Of a stretch of DNA of 6,727 bases, positions 1 through 6,727 are shown piece after piece. The notes below the pieces were generated by a model. The model worked only from the letters and a program-made list of their open reading frames with translations, did not search any database and was not told where the DNA came from. The position numbers and the translations under genes were made by a program. Each line of letters starts with the position of its first letter. Positions within the stretch are counted from its first letter, which is position 1. The stretch comes from Pseudomonadota bacterium (GTDB lineage Bacteria > Pseudomonadota > Alphaproteobacteria > Acetobacterales > Acetobacteraceae): contig JAKBCX010000002.1 of assembly GCA_021807465.1 (NCBI GenBank), positions 1 to 6,727 on the forward strand. Reading direction: 5' to 3'.

Positions 1-285
1 AAGCTGAAACGCCTTGCCGAGGGCATGGTGGTCGAGGGCGTGAGATATGGCCCCATAGATACCGCGGTGGATTCCATCCAGCGTTCCAACACCTGGCTTT
101 CCATGAGCTTGCGCGAAGGCAAGAACCGCGAAATCCGCCGCGTGATGCAGGCGCTGGAATTGCCCGTTACCCGGCTTATCCGCGTTGCCTATGGCCCGTT
201 CCAGCTCGGCACGCTGCCACGCGGCGCGGTGGAGGAGGTGAACGGCAAGGTGCTGCGTGAGCAAGTACCAGGGCTGGGGAAGTGA
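1..285 (+). CDS. rluB: RluB-type rRNA pseudouridine synthase (RsuA/RluB family), C-terminal part, cut by left window edge
   Basis: This is the last 94 residues of an RsuA/RluB/RluE/RluF-family pseudouridine synthase, which converts a uridine of rRNA to pseudouridine. The frame is open from base 1 and ends at TGA 283-285, so the true start lies to the left. The family signature EGKNREIRR (visible residues 39-47) is followed by VTRLIRVAYGPFQLG, the typical closing strand of the catalytic domain. Just before it, VVEGVRYGP is also family-typical. The catalytic Asp (family motif GRLD) and any N-terminal S4 domain would be upstream and cannot be checked. The ending EQVPGLGK is close to the usual end of the protein. 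The next gene, rsmD, follows after 32 nt, and both genes modify rRNA. Family assignment is firm; the choice of RluB (23S U2605-type) over paralogues rests on the visible tail and the rsmD neighbour. Confidence 0.85.
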   Translation, partial: KLKRLAEGMVVEGVRYGPIDTAVDSIQRSNTWLSMSLREGKNREIRRVMQALELPVTRLIRVAYGPFQLGTLPRGAVEEVNGKVLREQVPGLGK

Positions 286-317
286 GGAAGCCCCACACCG
301 CCATTGCGAAGTAAGCC

Positions 318-854
318 ATGACAGCCCCACGCATCATCGCTGGCGCCTGGAAGGGCCGCAAACTCGCCGCCCCCGCCGGGCTGGACACACGCCCCACCAA
401 TACCCGCGCGCGGCAGGCCGTGTTCGATATTCTCGCCCACGCCCCCTGGTGCGAATTGCGCGGCGCGAAGGTGCTGGACGTGTTTGCGGGCACCGGCGCC
501 TACGGGCTGGAAGCCCTTTCGCGCGGCGCTGCCTCGGCTGTGTTTTTCGAGCAATCCCCACCCGCGCTCGCCGCGCTGCGTGCCAATATTGCCGCGTGCA
601 AGGCGCCGGCGCGTGTGGTGGCGGGCGATATTCTTAAAACCCTGCCGGGTGAGTTGCACAATTTGGTATTCCTCGACCCGCCTTACGGGCAGAACCTCAT
701 CCCGCAGGCCCTGGCGATTTTACGCGCCCGCAACTGGATTGCGCCGGGCGCTATTATCGTTGCGGAATTTGGCCCGGGGGATGAGATGGAGACGCCAGAG
801 CTTCTGGCTGAGCGGACTCACGGCAAGGCGGCATTGAAGATATGGCGGATTTGA
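318..854 (+). CDS. rsmD: 16S rRNA (guanine(966)-N(2))-methyltransferase RsmD
   Basis: This encodes a 178-residue class I SAM-dependent methyltransferase that would methylate N2 of G966 in 16S rRNA during 30S assembly. The N-terminus MTAPRIIAGAWKGRKL matches the family opening (RIIAG.W+GR.L), followed by RPTNTRARQAVFDIL at residues 25-39. Motif I, DVFAGTGAYGLEALSRGA (54-71), is the SAM-binding loop. Glu78 sits at the usual ribose-contacting acidic position. Motif IV, DPPYG (120-124), is the catalytic loop of N-methyltransferases acting on exocyclic amines. The length fits the family (about 180-200). The start at 318 is chosen from the family N-terminus; the upstream GCGAAG (306-311) is only a poor Shine-Dalgarno match, so translation may depend partly on the pseudouridine synthase gene just upstream. 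It converges on hutF with a 47-nt gap. Confidence 0.95.
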   Translation: MTAPRIIAGAWKGRKLAAPAGLDTRPTNTRARQAVFDILAHAPWCELRGAKVLDVFAGTGAYGLEALSRGAASAVFFEQSPPALAALRANIAACKAPARVVAGDILKTLPGELHNLVFLDPPYGQNLIPQALAILRARNWIAPGAIIVAEFGPGDEMETPELLAERTHGKAALKIWRI

Positions 855-901
855 TAGGAGACTGTTTGCAAAGCCGCTCTGGCCTGACGGATATATGACA
901 G

Positions 902-2236
902 CTATTGCAGGGTTTTTTGCAGCACTTGAGAGGCACGCCGGACGATTGCCTCGCGCTTTATGTGCTGGCCATCGCGCACCACATGTTCGCCTGCCGCCCA
1001 TACGTCGCGCACACGCCCATCATGGCCAAAAATCCAGCGGTCGAGCAATGTATCGCCCTCCAAATGTAATCCCGCCATATCCTCCAGTGCCACGCAATCC
1101 GCTGGCGCGCCCTGCCTGATTTCGGGCATTGCCGCCCCCAGCGCCTGCGCGCCGCCAGCCAGGCAGGCGGTAAATAACCGCCTGCCTGTTGAGCCGTTCG
1201 GTTCAGCCAGAACATTGCGCTGCTGGTGAAGAAGCCGCTGCCCATATTCGAGCAGCCGCAATTCCTCCGCTGCATCGATGCGGATATTCGAATCCGTGCC
1301 GATGCCGATGCGCCCATGCGCCGCAAGAAATGCCTCGGCGGGGAAGAGTCCATCGCCCAGATTGGCTTCCGTTACCGGGCAAAGCCCGGCAACCGCGCCC
1401 GCCGCCGCAATGGCATCCCGCTCGGCCGCCGTTACATGCGTGGCATGTACCAGGCACCAGCGCGCGCCCACCGCGGCATTGTCCAGCAGCCATTGCACCG
1501 GCCGCGCCCCATAGGCGGCAAGGCAGTCCTCCACTTCTTTCATCTGCTCGGCGATATGGATGTGCACGGCACGCCCTGGCAGCCCGTCTTGCAGCATGTC
1601 CAGCTCTGCTTTTGTTACCGCGCGCAGAGAATGCGGGGCATAACCAACGCAATCCTGCGGGCGGGCGAGGGAATCGCATGTCTGCACCAAGCGTATAAAG
1701 CCATCCACATCAAACAAAAAACGCCGCTGCTCAACGCTGGCCGGCGCAGGCCCGAAGCCGCCATGGGCGTAAAATACCGGCAAATGGGTAAGGGCGATTC
1801 CGCTCTCCGCCGCCGCTGCGAAGATACGCGCGGAAAGCTCCGCCGGATTGGCATAGCGTGTGCCATTTGGGGCGTGGTGCAAGTAATGAAACTCCCCCAC
1901 CCTGGTAAAACCAGCCTCCAGCATTTCCATATAGGCCAGGGCGGCAAGCGCCTGTACGCCATCCGGGTCCAGGGAGAGGGCGAATTTGTACATCATCTCG
2001 CGCCAGGACCAGAAGCTCTCGCGCGTAGCGCCCCGCCGCTCCGTGAGGCCGGAAAACCCGCGCTGAAAAGCATGGCTGTGCAGATTAGGCATGCCCGGTA
2101 CCAGGCATTGCACCTGCACATCGCCGGGCCGCGGCGCGGTTTCTTTTTCCACGGTGGCAATCATGCCCGCGTGAAACCCGGCACGGACGTGCCGGCACCA
2201 GCCCTCTGGCAACAAGGCCCATTGCGCAAAGACCAT
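902..2236 (-). CDS. hutF: Formimidoylglutamate deiminase HutF
   Basis: This encodes a 444-residue amidohydrolase-superfamily enzyme that hydrolyses N-formimino-L-glutamate to N-formyl-L-glutamate and ammonia, the fourth step of the five-step histidine pathway. Metal and catalytic residues are visible: HSH in NLHSHAFQRG (His53, His55), HIHIAEQ (His227, Glu230), VHATH (His264) and GIGTDSN (Asp315). They keep the same spacing as the Pseudomonas aeruginosa HutF set from memory (H56, H58, H232, E235, H269, D320). The ATG at 2236 is chosen because CGGAG (2249-2245) lies 8 nt upstream and the N-terminus MVFAQWALLPEGW looks like the family start. An in-frame ATG at 2290 and the open frame up to 2434 would run through the promoter and are unlikely. 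The stop is TAG at 904-902. The gene is divergent from hutIHGU and supplies the substrate for HutG encoded across the control region. Confidence 0.95.
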   Translation of the reverse strand: MVFAQWALLPEGWCRHVRAGFHAGMIATVEKETAPRPGDVQVQCLVPGMPNLHSHAFQRGFSGLTERRGATRESFWSWREMMYKFALSLDPDGVQALAALAYMEMLEAGFTRVGEFHYLHHAPNGTRYANPAELSARIFAAAAESGIALTHLPVFYAHGGFGPAPASVEQRRFLFDVDGFIRLVQTCDSLARPQDCVGYAPHSLRAVTKAELDMLQDGLPGRAVHIHIAEQMKEVEDCLAAYGARPVQWLLDNAAVGARWCLVHATHVTAAERDAIAAAGAVAGLCPVTEANLGDGLFPAEAFLAAHGRIGIGTDSNIRIDAAEELRLLEYGQRLLHQQRNVLAEPNGSTGRRLFTACLAGGAQALGAAMPEIRQGAPADCVALEDMAGLHLEGDTLLDRWIFGHDGRVRDVWAAGEHVVRDGQHIKREAIVRRASQVLQKTLQ

Positions 2237-2244
2237 GCTATACG

Positions 2245-2249
2245 CTCCG
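2245..2249 (-). promoter_or_regulatory. Ribosome binding site of hutF
   Basis: On the minus strand CGGAG stands 8 nt before the ATG at 2236. It is the best Shine-Dalgarno match in front of any in-frame hutF start; the alternative ATG at 2290 has no GGAG-like sequence at proper distance. It therefore decides the start used in this annotation. Confidence 0.6.
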
Positions 2250-2261
2250 TTGTTTCGCGCG

Positions 2262-2290
2262 ATTATACGTGTGCTTTGGCCCCGTGACAT
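2262..2290 (-). promoter_or_regulatory. Candidate sigma-70 promoter of hutF
   Basis: Read on the minus strand, ATGTCA (2290-2285, four of six bases of TTGACA) is followed after exactly 17 nt by a perfect TATAAT (2267-2262). Transcription would begin near 2255, giving a leader of about 19 nt that still contains the CGGAG ribosome binding site. The hexamers and spacing are seen in the sequence; promoter activity is inferred. A TATACG element (plus strand 2264-2269) overlaps the -10 box. Confidence 0.5.
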
Positions 2291-2297
2291 AAAGGGC

Positions 2298-2326
2298 TTT
2301 CTTTCGCCGCTCTTTATGTATATACT
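2298..2326 (+). promoter_or_regulatory. Candidate promoter of the hutIHGU operon
   Basis: TATACT (2321-2326, five of six bases of TATAAT) is the best -10 candidate reading toward hutI. The sequence 17 nt upstream, TTTCTT (2298-2303), is a poor -35 box, which would suit an activator-dependent or weak promoter. Transcription would begin near 2333, leaving a leader of about 42 nt that contains the inverted repeat at 2339-2352. Assignment rests on sequence match alone. Confidence 0.35.
2318..2325. promoter_or_regulatory. Candidate HutC-type (GntR family) operator, GTATATAC palindrome
   Basis: GTATATAC is a perfect 8-bp palindrome in the divergent hutF-hutI control region. It fits the GTMTAKAC core recalled for the HutC subfamily of GntR repressors, whose usual effector in hut systems is urocanate. 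The flanks (TAT on the left, TTA on the right) do not extend the symmetry, so the site is only core-matching. It overlaps the likely -10 box of the hutI operon (2321-2326), where a bound repressor would block RNA polymerase. No hutC gene lies in the window, so the regulator would act from elsewhere. Its role as an operator is inferred. Confidence 0.45.
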
Positions 2327-2338
2327 TATTTGGTGAAT

Positions 2339-2352
2339 GCACGCAAGCGTGC
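2339..2352. repeat. Perfect inverted repeat GCACGC-AA-GCGTGC in the hutI leader
   Basis: Two 6-bp arms (2339-2344 and 2347-2352) are exact reverse complements separated by AA. It lies about 24 bp centre-to-centre downstream of the GTATATAC palindrome and 22 nt before the hutI ATG. As RNA it could fold to a five-pair stem with a four-base loop close to the ribosome binding site; as DNA it could be a second protein-binding site. No T-run follows, so it is not an intrinsic terminator. Confidence 0.5.
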
Positions 2353-2374
2353 CAAGCAAACCCCAGAGGGCGGA

Positions 2375-3571
2375 ATGACGCAGAGACGGGTCTGGACCAA
2401 CGCCATCGCCGTAACAGGCTTGAACGGTACACAAGGCGAGCGGCTGGATATTGCCGTGGAGGGCGGCCGCATTGTTGCAACCGGCAGCGGGCTAGCACGG
2501 GCTGGGGATTGCGTGATCGGCTGCGAAAACTGCCTCATTACACCAGCCTTCGTCGATTGCCACACCCATCTCGTGCATGGCGGCGACCGCGCCCGTGAGT
2601 TCGAGATGCGGCTTAACGGCGCAAGTTATGAGGACATTGTCCGCGCGGGTGGCGGCATTGCTTCCTCCATGCGCAGCACCCGCGCGCTGGATACTGACGG
2701 GCTGGTGCAAGAAACCCTGCCCCGGCTCGATGCCCTGCTCGCCGAGGGCACCTCTACTGTCGAGATCAAATCCGGCTATGGGCTTGATGTTGAGACAGAG
2801 CTTAAAATGCTGCGCGCGGCGCGCAAGCTGGAGACATTGCGCCCGGTGCGCATACGCACAAGCTGGCTGGCCGCCCATGCAATGCCGCCCGGCTATGGCG
2901 GCAGTAAGGCGGATTATATCAGCAATATCGCAATCGCGGGGCTGGATGCGGCGTACCGGGAAGGGCTGGTTGATGCGGTCGATGCCTTCTGCGAGACTAT
3001 CGCTTTTTCCGTGGAGGAAATCGAGCCGCTATTCGCCCATGCCAAGGCTCTTGGTCTGCCGGTTAGGCTGCATACCGGCCAGCTAACCCATTCAGGCGGC
3101 GCCTTGCTTGCCGCGCGCTACGGCGCGCTCTCGGCGGACCATCTGGAACATGCGGATGCGCGGGATGCCGCCGCCCTTAAAGCCGCCGGCACGGTGCCAG
3201 TGCTGCTGCCAGGCGCTTTTTACATGCTGCGCGAAACGCAGTTGCCGCCCGTGCAGATATTGCGCGATGCCGGGCTGAAGATCGCGCTGGCGACAGATTG
3301 CAACCCCGGTACTTCGCCGCTGAGTTCGCTGCTTCTTACCATGAACATGGCCGCTGTGCTGTTCCGTATGACCGTACAGGAGTGTTTTGAAGGCGTTACC
3401 GTAAACGCGGCCCGCGCGCTGGGACTGGAACATGTTACCGGGCGGATTGCGCCTGGCTATTCCGCCGATTTCGCCATTTGGCGGGCGCAGAACGTCGCAC
3501 AGCTGGTCAACCGTGCCGGCATTAATCCGTTGCATTCACGTGTTTTCAAAGGAATTATCACTCATGGTTGA
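2375..3571 (+). CDS. hutI: Imidazolonepropionase HutI
   Basis: This encodes a 398-residue amidohydrolase-superfamily enzyme that opens the ring of 4-imidazolone-5-propionate to give N-formimino-L-glutamate, the third step of histidine degradation. The HxH metal motif is in [12 protein letters not shown] (His63, His65). IKSGYGL (131-137), AAHAMPP (His168), SADHLEH (His256), [16 protein letters not shown] (278-293) and [10 protein letters not shown] (Asp308) follow in family order. The fourth metal-ligand region, usually HADQ or HAEQ, reads HTGQ here (His233-Gln236): the ligand His and the Gln are kept but the middle pair differs. The ATG at 2375 is chosen for its AGAGGG (2365-2370) and a family-like N-terminus; a TTG at 2330 would only add 15 non-conserved residues. 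It is the first gene of the hutIHGU operon and overlaps hutH by 8 nt. Confidence 0.96.
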   Translation: MTQRRVWTNAIAVTGLNGTQGERLDIAVEGGRIVATGSGLARAGDCVIGCENCLITPAFVDCHTHLVHGGDRAREFEMRLNGASYEDIVRAGGGIASSMRSTRALDTDGLVQETLPRLDALLAEGTSTVEIKSGYGLDVETELKMLRAARKLETLRPVRIRTSWLAAHAMPPGYGGSKADYISNIAIAGLDAAYREGLVDAVDAFCETIAFSVEEIEPLFAHAKALGLPVRLHTGQLTHSGGALLAARYGALSADHLEHADARDAAALKAAGTVPVLLPGAFYMLRETQLPPVQILRDAGLKIALATDCNPGTSPLSSLLLTMNMAAVLFRMTVQECFEGVTVNAARALGLEHVTGRIAPGYSADFAIWRAQNVAQLVNRAGINPLHSRVFKGIITHG

Positions 3572-5093
3572 GCAGTTGACACCTGGCGCTGTTTCACTGG
3601 AAACGCTGGCGCGCATCTATTGGCACGGCGTGCCTGTGCGGCTGGCGCAAACCGCCCATCCTGCCGTGGAAAAAGCGGCACAGCGCATTGCCCAGGCCGC
3701 GGCCGGCAATGCGCCGGTTTATGGCATCAATACAGGGTTCGGCAAACTCGCCTCCATCCGCATCGGCGTTGCGGATGTCGCACAGTTGCAGCGTAACCTC
3801 ATCCTTTCTCATTGCTGTGGTGTTGGCGAGCCGCTCGCGGAAAATATCGTCCGGCTCGTCATGGTGCTGAAGCTGCTTTCGCTCGGGCGCGGGGCATCCG
3901 GCGTGCGGCTGGAGCTGATTGCGTTGATGGAGGCGATGCTGGCAAAAGGCGTTTTGCCCGTTATTCCAGAAAAAGGCTCCGTCGGCGCATCGGGCGATCT
4001 CGCGCCGCTTGCGCATCTTACCTCCGTGATGATCGGTGAGGGCGAAGCGATGGTCGAGGGGACGCGCCTGCCCGGTGCGGAGGCGCTGCGCCGCGCGGGT
4101 TTGGCGCCTGTGCAGCTTTCGGCGAAAGAGGGGCTTGCAATGATCAACGGCACCCAGGTTTCCACCGCGCTCGCGCTGGCCGGGTTGTTCCGCGCGGCGC
4201 GCGCCATGCAGGCCTCGCTTGTCACCGGCGCGCTCTCCACCGATGCCGCAATGGGCTCCACCGCGCCGTTCTCGGCGGAAATCCATCTGCTGCGCGGCCA
4301 TCAGGGGCAGATTGACGTTGCCGCGGCCCTGCTGCGCCTGCTGGAAGGCTCGGGTATCCGCCAGAGCCATGTCCAGAATGACGAGCGCGTGCAGGACCCG
4401 TATTGTTTGCGCTGCCATCCGCAAGTCGGCGGCGCTTGCCTCGATTTGCTGCGCCAGGCGGCGCGCACTTTGGCCATTGAGGCGAATGCCGCCACCGATA
4501 ATCCGCTAGTACTCTCCAATGGCGATATCGTTTCGGGTGGAAATTTTCATGCCGAGCCTGTCGCCTTCGCGGCGGATCAGATTGCCCTGGCCGTCGCGGA
4601 AATCGGCGCCATAGCGCAACGCCGGATCGCGACTTTGGTCGATCCGGCGCTGAGCTTCGGCCTGCCCGGCTTCCTCACACCCAAACCCGGCCTTAACTCC
4701 GGCATGATGATTGCCGAGGTGACGACGGCGGCTTTGATGAGTGAGAATAAATTGCTGGCACATCCGGCCTCGATCGATTCCACGCCAACCTCGGCCAACC
4801 AGGAAGACCATGTTTCCATGGCCTGCCACGGCGCGCGCCGGCTGCTGCAGATGACGCAAAACTTGTTCTACATCCTTGGCATCGAGGCCATGACCGGCGC
4901 CCAGGGCATCGCCTTGCGGCGCCCGCTGCGCAGCTCACCGGCGCTGGACCGGGCCATCACCCGGCTGCGCCGGGAAATTCCCGAACTTGGCGAGGACCGC
5001 TATATGGCGCCAGAACTGGAAGTGGCGGCTGGGCTTATTCATTCCGGCGCGCTTGCCGCCGCCACTGAAACCGCCCTGCCGGAATTGTTATGA
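3564..5093 (+). CDS. hutH: Histidine ammonia-lyase (histidase) HutH
   Basis: This encodes a 509-residue cytoplasmic enzyme that eliminates ammonia from L-histidine to form trans-urocanate, the first and committing step of the pathway. The Ala142-Ser143-Gly144 triad in [15 protein letters not shown] would cyclise to the MIO prosthetic group. Other active-site residues are in place with numbers identical to the Pseudomonas putida enzyme as recalled: Tyr53 (VYGINTGFG), His83 ([10 protein letters not shown]), Asn195 (MINGTQ), Tyr280 and Arg283 ([10 protein letters not shown]), Phe329 (GGNFHAEP) and Glu414 (NQEDHVSM). The length is standard for the family. The ATG at 3564 is preceded by AAAGGA (3548-3553) at 10 nt. 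It lies inside the end of hutI (8-nt overlap), and the gene ends by sharing ATGA with hutG, so translation is probably coupled on both sides. No damage is seen. Confidence 0.98.
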   Translation: MVEQLTPGAVSLETLARIYWHGVPVRLAQTAHPAVEKAAQRIAQAAAGNAPVYGINTGFGKLASIRIGVADVAQLQRNLILSHCCGVGEPLAENIVRLVMVLKLLSLGRGASGVRLELIALMEAMLAKGVLPVIPEKGSVGASGDLAPLAHLTSVMIGEGEAMVEGTRLPGAEALRRAGLAPVQLSAKEGLAMINGTQVSTALALAGLFRAARAMQASLVTGALSTDAAMGSTAPFSAEIHLLRGHQGQIDVAAALLRLLEGSGIRQSHVQNDERVQDPYCLRCHPQVGGACLDLLRQAARTLAIEANAATDNPLVLSNGDIVSGGNFHAEPVAFAADQIALAVAEIGAIAQRRIATLVDPALSFGLPGFLTPKPGLNSGMMIAEVTTAALMSENKLLAHPASIDSTPTSANQEDHVSMACHGARRLLQMTQNLFYILGIEAMTGAQGIALRRPLRSSPALDRAITRLRREIPELGEDRYMAPELEVAAGLIHSGALAAATETALPELL

Positions 5094-5890
5094 TGCGCCC
5101 CTTTGCCGTCACAAGGGGCGATGGCCCCGTCATTCTCGGGTTTCCACACACGGGCACGTATGTGCCGGACAATATCGCCGCGAATCTCAACGAAGAAGGC
5201 CGGCTGCTGCGCGATACGGATTGGCATGTGCATGACCTTTATGCCGGGCTGCTGCCTGGCGCTACCACCGTGCGCGCCATTTTTCACCGCTACGTCATCG
5301 ATGCTAATCGCGATCCATCTGGCGCCAGCCTGTATCCTGGCCAAACCGGCACGGGGCTGATACCGCTCTCGACTTTCGACAATACCCCCATCTGGCAGCA
5401 TGGCCGCGAGCCTGATGCGGCGGAAACCGCGCGGCGCCTGACCATGTTCCACGCGCCTTACCACGCCGCCTTGCAACAGGAGATCGCGCGCGTGCGCGCC
5501 CGCCATGGCGTTGCCGTGCTGTTCGATTGCCACTCCATCCGCTCTGTTATACCTTGGATGTTCGAAGGTACGTTGCCGGATTTCAACATCGGAACAAATC
5601 TTGGCCAGAGCTGTGCGCTCAGCATCGAACAGGATGTGCTGCGAATCTGTGCCGCGTCTGGGCGCAGCCATGTGTTGAACGGGCGCTTCCGCGGCGGCTG
5701 GACCACGCGCCATTACGGCCGTCCGGAACAAAATATTCACGCCATTCAGCTGGAGCTGGCGCAATCCTCGCATCTGGCGCAAGAAGCTCCACCTTTTTCA
5801 CTCTCCGCGCCAAGCATGGATGCTTTGCGCCCCATCCTCGCCGATATTCTTCATGCAATCGCCACGCGCGCTTATCAGCTCGCCGCCTGA
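5090..5890 (+). CDS. hutG: N-formylglutamate deformylase (N-formylglutamate amidohydrolase) HutG
   Basis: This encodes a 266-residue member of the FGase family that hydrolyses N-formyl-L-glutamate to L-glutamate and formate, the last step of the HutF/HutG route. Family motifs appear in order: [10 protein letters not shown] (17-26), [10 protein letters not shown] (42-51), [16 protein letters not shown] (69-84), TFDNTPIW (95-102), [12 protein letters not shown] (144-155), [12 protein letters not shown] (158-169), [16 protein letters not shown] (197-212) and LELAQ (221-225). The His and Asp/Glu residues in PHTG, TDWHVHD and DCHS are likely metal or catalytic positions. The start overlaps the hutH stop as ATGA (5090-5093); a second ATG directly follows at 5093, so the protein may start one residue later. 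It is unrelated to the arginase-like formimidoylglutamase that is sometimes also named HutG. Its partner HutF is encoded divergently in this window. Confidence 0.96.
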   Translation: MMRPFAVTRGDGPVILGFPHTGTYVPDNIAANLNEEGRLLRDTDWHVHDLYAGLLPGATTVRAIFHRYVIDANRDPSGASLYPGQTGTGLIPLSTFDNTPIWQHGREPDAAETARRLTMFHAPYHAALQQEIARVRARHGVAVLFDCHSIRSVIPWMFEGTLPDFNIGTNLGQSCALSIEQDVLRICAASGRSHVLNGRFRGGWTTRHYGRPEQNIHAIQLELAQSSHLAQEAPPFSLSAPSMDALRPILADILHAIATRAYQLAA

Positions 5891-5895
5891 AAGGA
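5890..5895 (+). promoter_or_regulatory. Ribosome binding site of hutU
   Basis: AAAGGA begins on the last base of the hutG stop codon and lies 8 nt before the hutU ATG at 5904. It is identical in core to the AAAGGA in front of hutH, and it supports the chosen hutU start. Confidence 0.65.
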
Positions 5896-5903
5896 TCCGC
5901 TTC

Positions 5904-6727
5904 ATGACTGACCTGCGCCATAACGCCCGCGATGTGTTTCCCCCCACCGGCACAAAGCTCAATGCCAAATCGTGGCTTACCGAAGCGCCCTTGCGCATGT
6001 TGATGAATAATCTGCACCCGGATGTCGCGGAGAACCCGCATGAACTTGTTGTGTATGGCGGCATTGGCCGCGCCGCGCGCACCTGGGAAGATTTCGATGC
6101 CATTTGTGCCAGCCTGAAGGAATTGGAAGACGACGAAACGCTGGTGGTGCAATCTGGCAAGCCCATCGCGGTGGTGCGCACGCACCGCGATGCGCCGCGC
6201 GTGCTGATCGCCAACTCCAACCTGGTGCCACGCTGGGCGACCTGGGACCATTTCAACGAGCTCGATCGCAAGGGCCTGATGATGTATGGCCAGATGACCG
6301 CCGGCTCCTGGATTTATATCGGCACGCAAGGCATTGTGCAGGGCACATACGAAACCTTTGCCGAAGCGGGGCGCCAGCATTATGGCGGCAAACTGCAAGG
6401 AAAATGGATTCTCACCGGCGGCCTTGGCGGCATGGGTGGCGCCCAGCCCTTGGCGGCGGTGATGGCCGGGGCTTGCTGCCTTGCCGTGGAATGCGATGAA
6501 ACCCGCGCGGATTTCCGCATCCGCACCCGCTATTGCGATGCGAAAACCCATTCTCTGGACGAGGCCCTGGCGCTGATCGGCGTTTGGACGGCCAAGGGCG
6601 AGGCCAAATCAGTGGCGCTGATTGGCAATGCCGCCGATATATTCCCGGAAATTCTCCGCCGCATGCAGGCGGGCGAGCCGCTGCCCAATGGCCGGCCAGA
6701 CATTGTCACGGATCAGACCTCCGCGCA
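5904..6727 (+). CDS. hutU: Urocanate hydratase HutU, N-terminal half, cut by right window edge
   Basis: This frame encodes the first 274 residues of urocanase (family length about 550-560), which hydrates trans-urocanate to 4-imidazolone-5-propionate using tightly bound NAD+ as an electrophile. The reading frame stays open to the end of the window. Visible signatures are the N-terminal [13 protein letters not shown] (31-43), [11 protein letters not shown] (51-61), [15 protein letters not shown] (80-94), [14 protein letters not shown] (104-117), [16 protein letters not shown] (129-144), and the glycine-rich nucleotide-binding [14 protein letters not shown] (171-184). The last bases encode the start of the conserved DQTSAH segment. 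The catalytic Cys region lies beyond the edge and cannot be checked. The ATG at 5904 has AAAGGA 8 nt upstream and lies 13 nt after hutG, the only gap between genes inside the operon. Its product is the substrate of HutI, the first gene of the operon. Confidence 0.97.
   Translation, partial: MTDLRHNARDVFPPTGTKLNAKSWLTEAPLRMLMNNLHPDVAENPHELVVYGGIGRAARTWEDFDAICASLKELEDDETLVVQSGKPIAVVRTHRDAPRVLIANSNLVPRWATWDHFNELDRKGLMMYGQMTAGSWIYIGTQGIVQGTYETFAEAGRQHYGGKLQGKWILTGGLGGMGGAQPLAAVMAGACCLAVECDETRADFRIRTRYCDAKTHSLDEALALIGVWTAKGEAKSVALIGNAADIFPEILRRMQAGEPLPNGRPDIVTDQTSA

Noticed and set aside
855..901. Possible terminator hairpin between convergent rsmD and hutF (imperfect AGGCC/GGCTT stem read on the minus strand)
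   Set aside because: The stem is five pairs with a wobble and only three Ts follow, so it is too weak to call as an intrinsic terminator.
1226..2287. 353-residue open frame on the + strand opposite hutF
   Set aside because: Its translation shows no recognisable domain and it is the antisense of a clearly conserved gene; long antisense frames are expected in GC-rich coding DNA.
2237..2434. N-terminal extension of hutF up to 2434, or a start at ATG 2290
   Set aside because: The extension would cover the divergent promoter region and the 5' end of hutI, has no family resemblance, and the ATG at 2236 has its own CGGAG site.
3432..3563. Extended start of hutH at 3432 inside hutI
   Set aside because: It would add 44 non-conserved residues; starting at 3564 places every known active-site residue at the Pseudomonas putida numbering.
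3594..4424. 276-residue minus-strand open frame opposite hutH
   Set aside because: It is a low-complexity, Arg/Gln-rich translation with no motifs, lying wholly within hutH, whose active-site residues are all intact.
5619..6551. 310-residue minus-strand open frame opposite hutG and hutU
   Set aside because: It spans two conserved sense genes and shows no family motifs; it is a shadow of codon bias.

Overview
The window is GC-rich, densely packed bacterial DNA with no sign of mobile elements, CRISPR arrays or RNA genes. Protein-level resemblance suggests an alphaproteobacterium, possibly an acetic-acid-bacteria-like (Acetobacteraceae) lineage. That placement is inference from the style of the RsmD and Hut proteins and was not tested by a search.

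Layout: (1) Positions 1-854 carry an rRNA-modification pair on the + strand: the C-terminal end of an RluB-type pseudouridine synthase (cut by the left edge) and a complete rsmD (16S rRNA G966 methyltransferase). (2) hutF (formimidoylglutamate deiminase) lies on the - strand at 902-2236 and converges on rsmD. (3) A 138-bp divergent control region (2237-2374) follows. It holds a plausible hutF promoter, a GTATATAC palindrome matching the HutC/GntR-type operator pattern over the likely -10 box of the rightward operon, and a second perfect inverted repeat in the hutI leader. (4) A tight + strand operon runs hutI (2375-3571), hutH (3564-5093), hutG (5090-5890) and hutU (5904 to the right edge, truncated).

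Together the five Hut proteins make up the complete five-step histidine degradation route through N-formylglutamate. HutH deaminates histidine to urocanate, HutU hydrates it to imidazolonepropionate, HutI opens that ring to N-formiminoglutamate, HutF removes ammonia to give N-formylglutamate, and HutG releases formate and glutamate. This is the HutF/HutG variant, not the single-step formimidoylglutamase route. The catalytic residues are intact wherever they fall inside the window. No regulator (HutC), transporter or hutD is seen here.

I found no previously undescribed system. The points most worth a second look are the operator and repeat architecture between hutF and hutI and an unusual HTGQ sequence at the HutI active-site motif.
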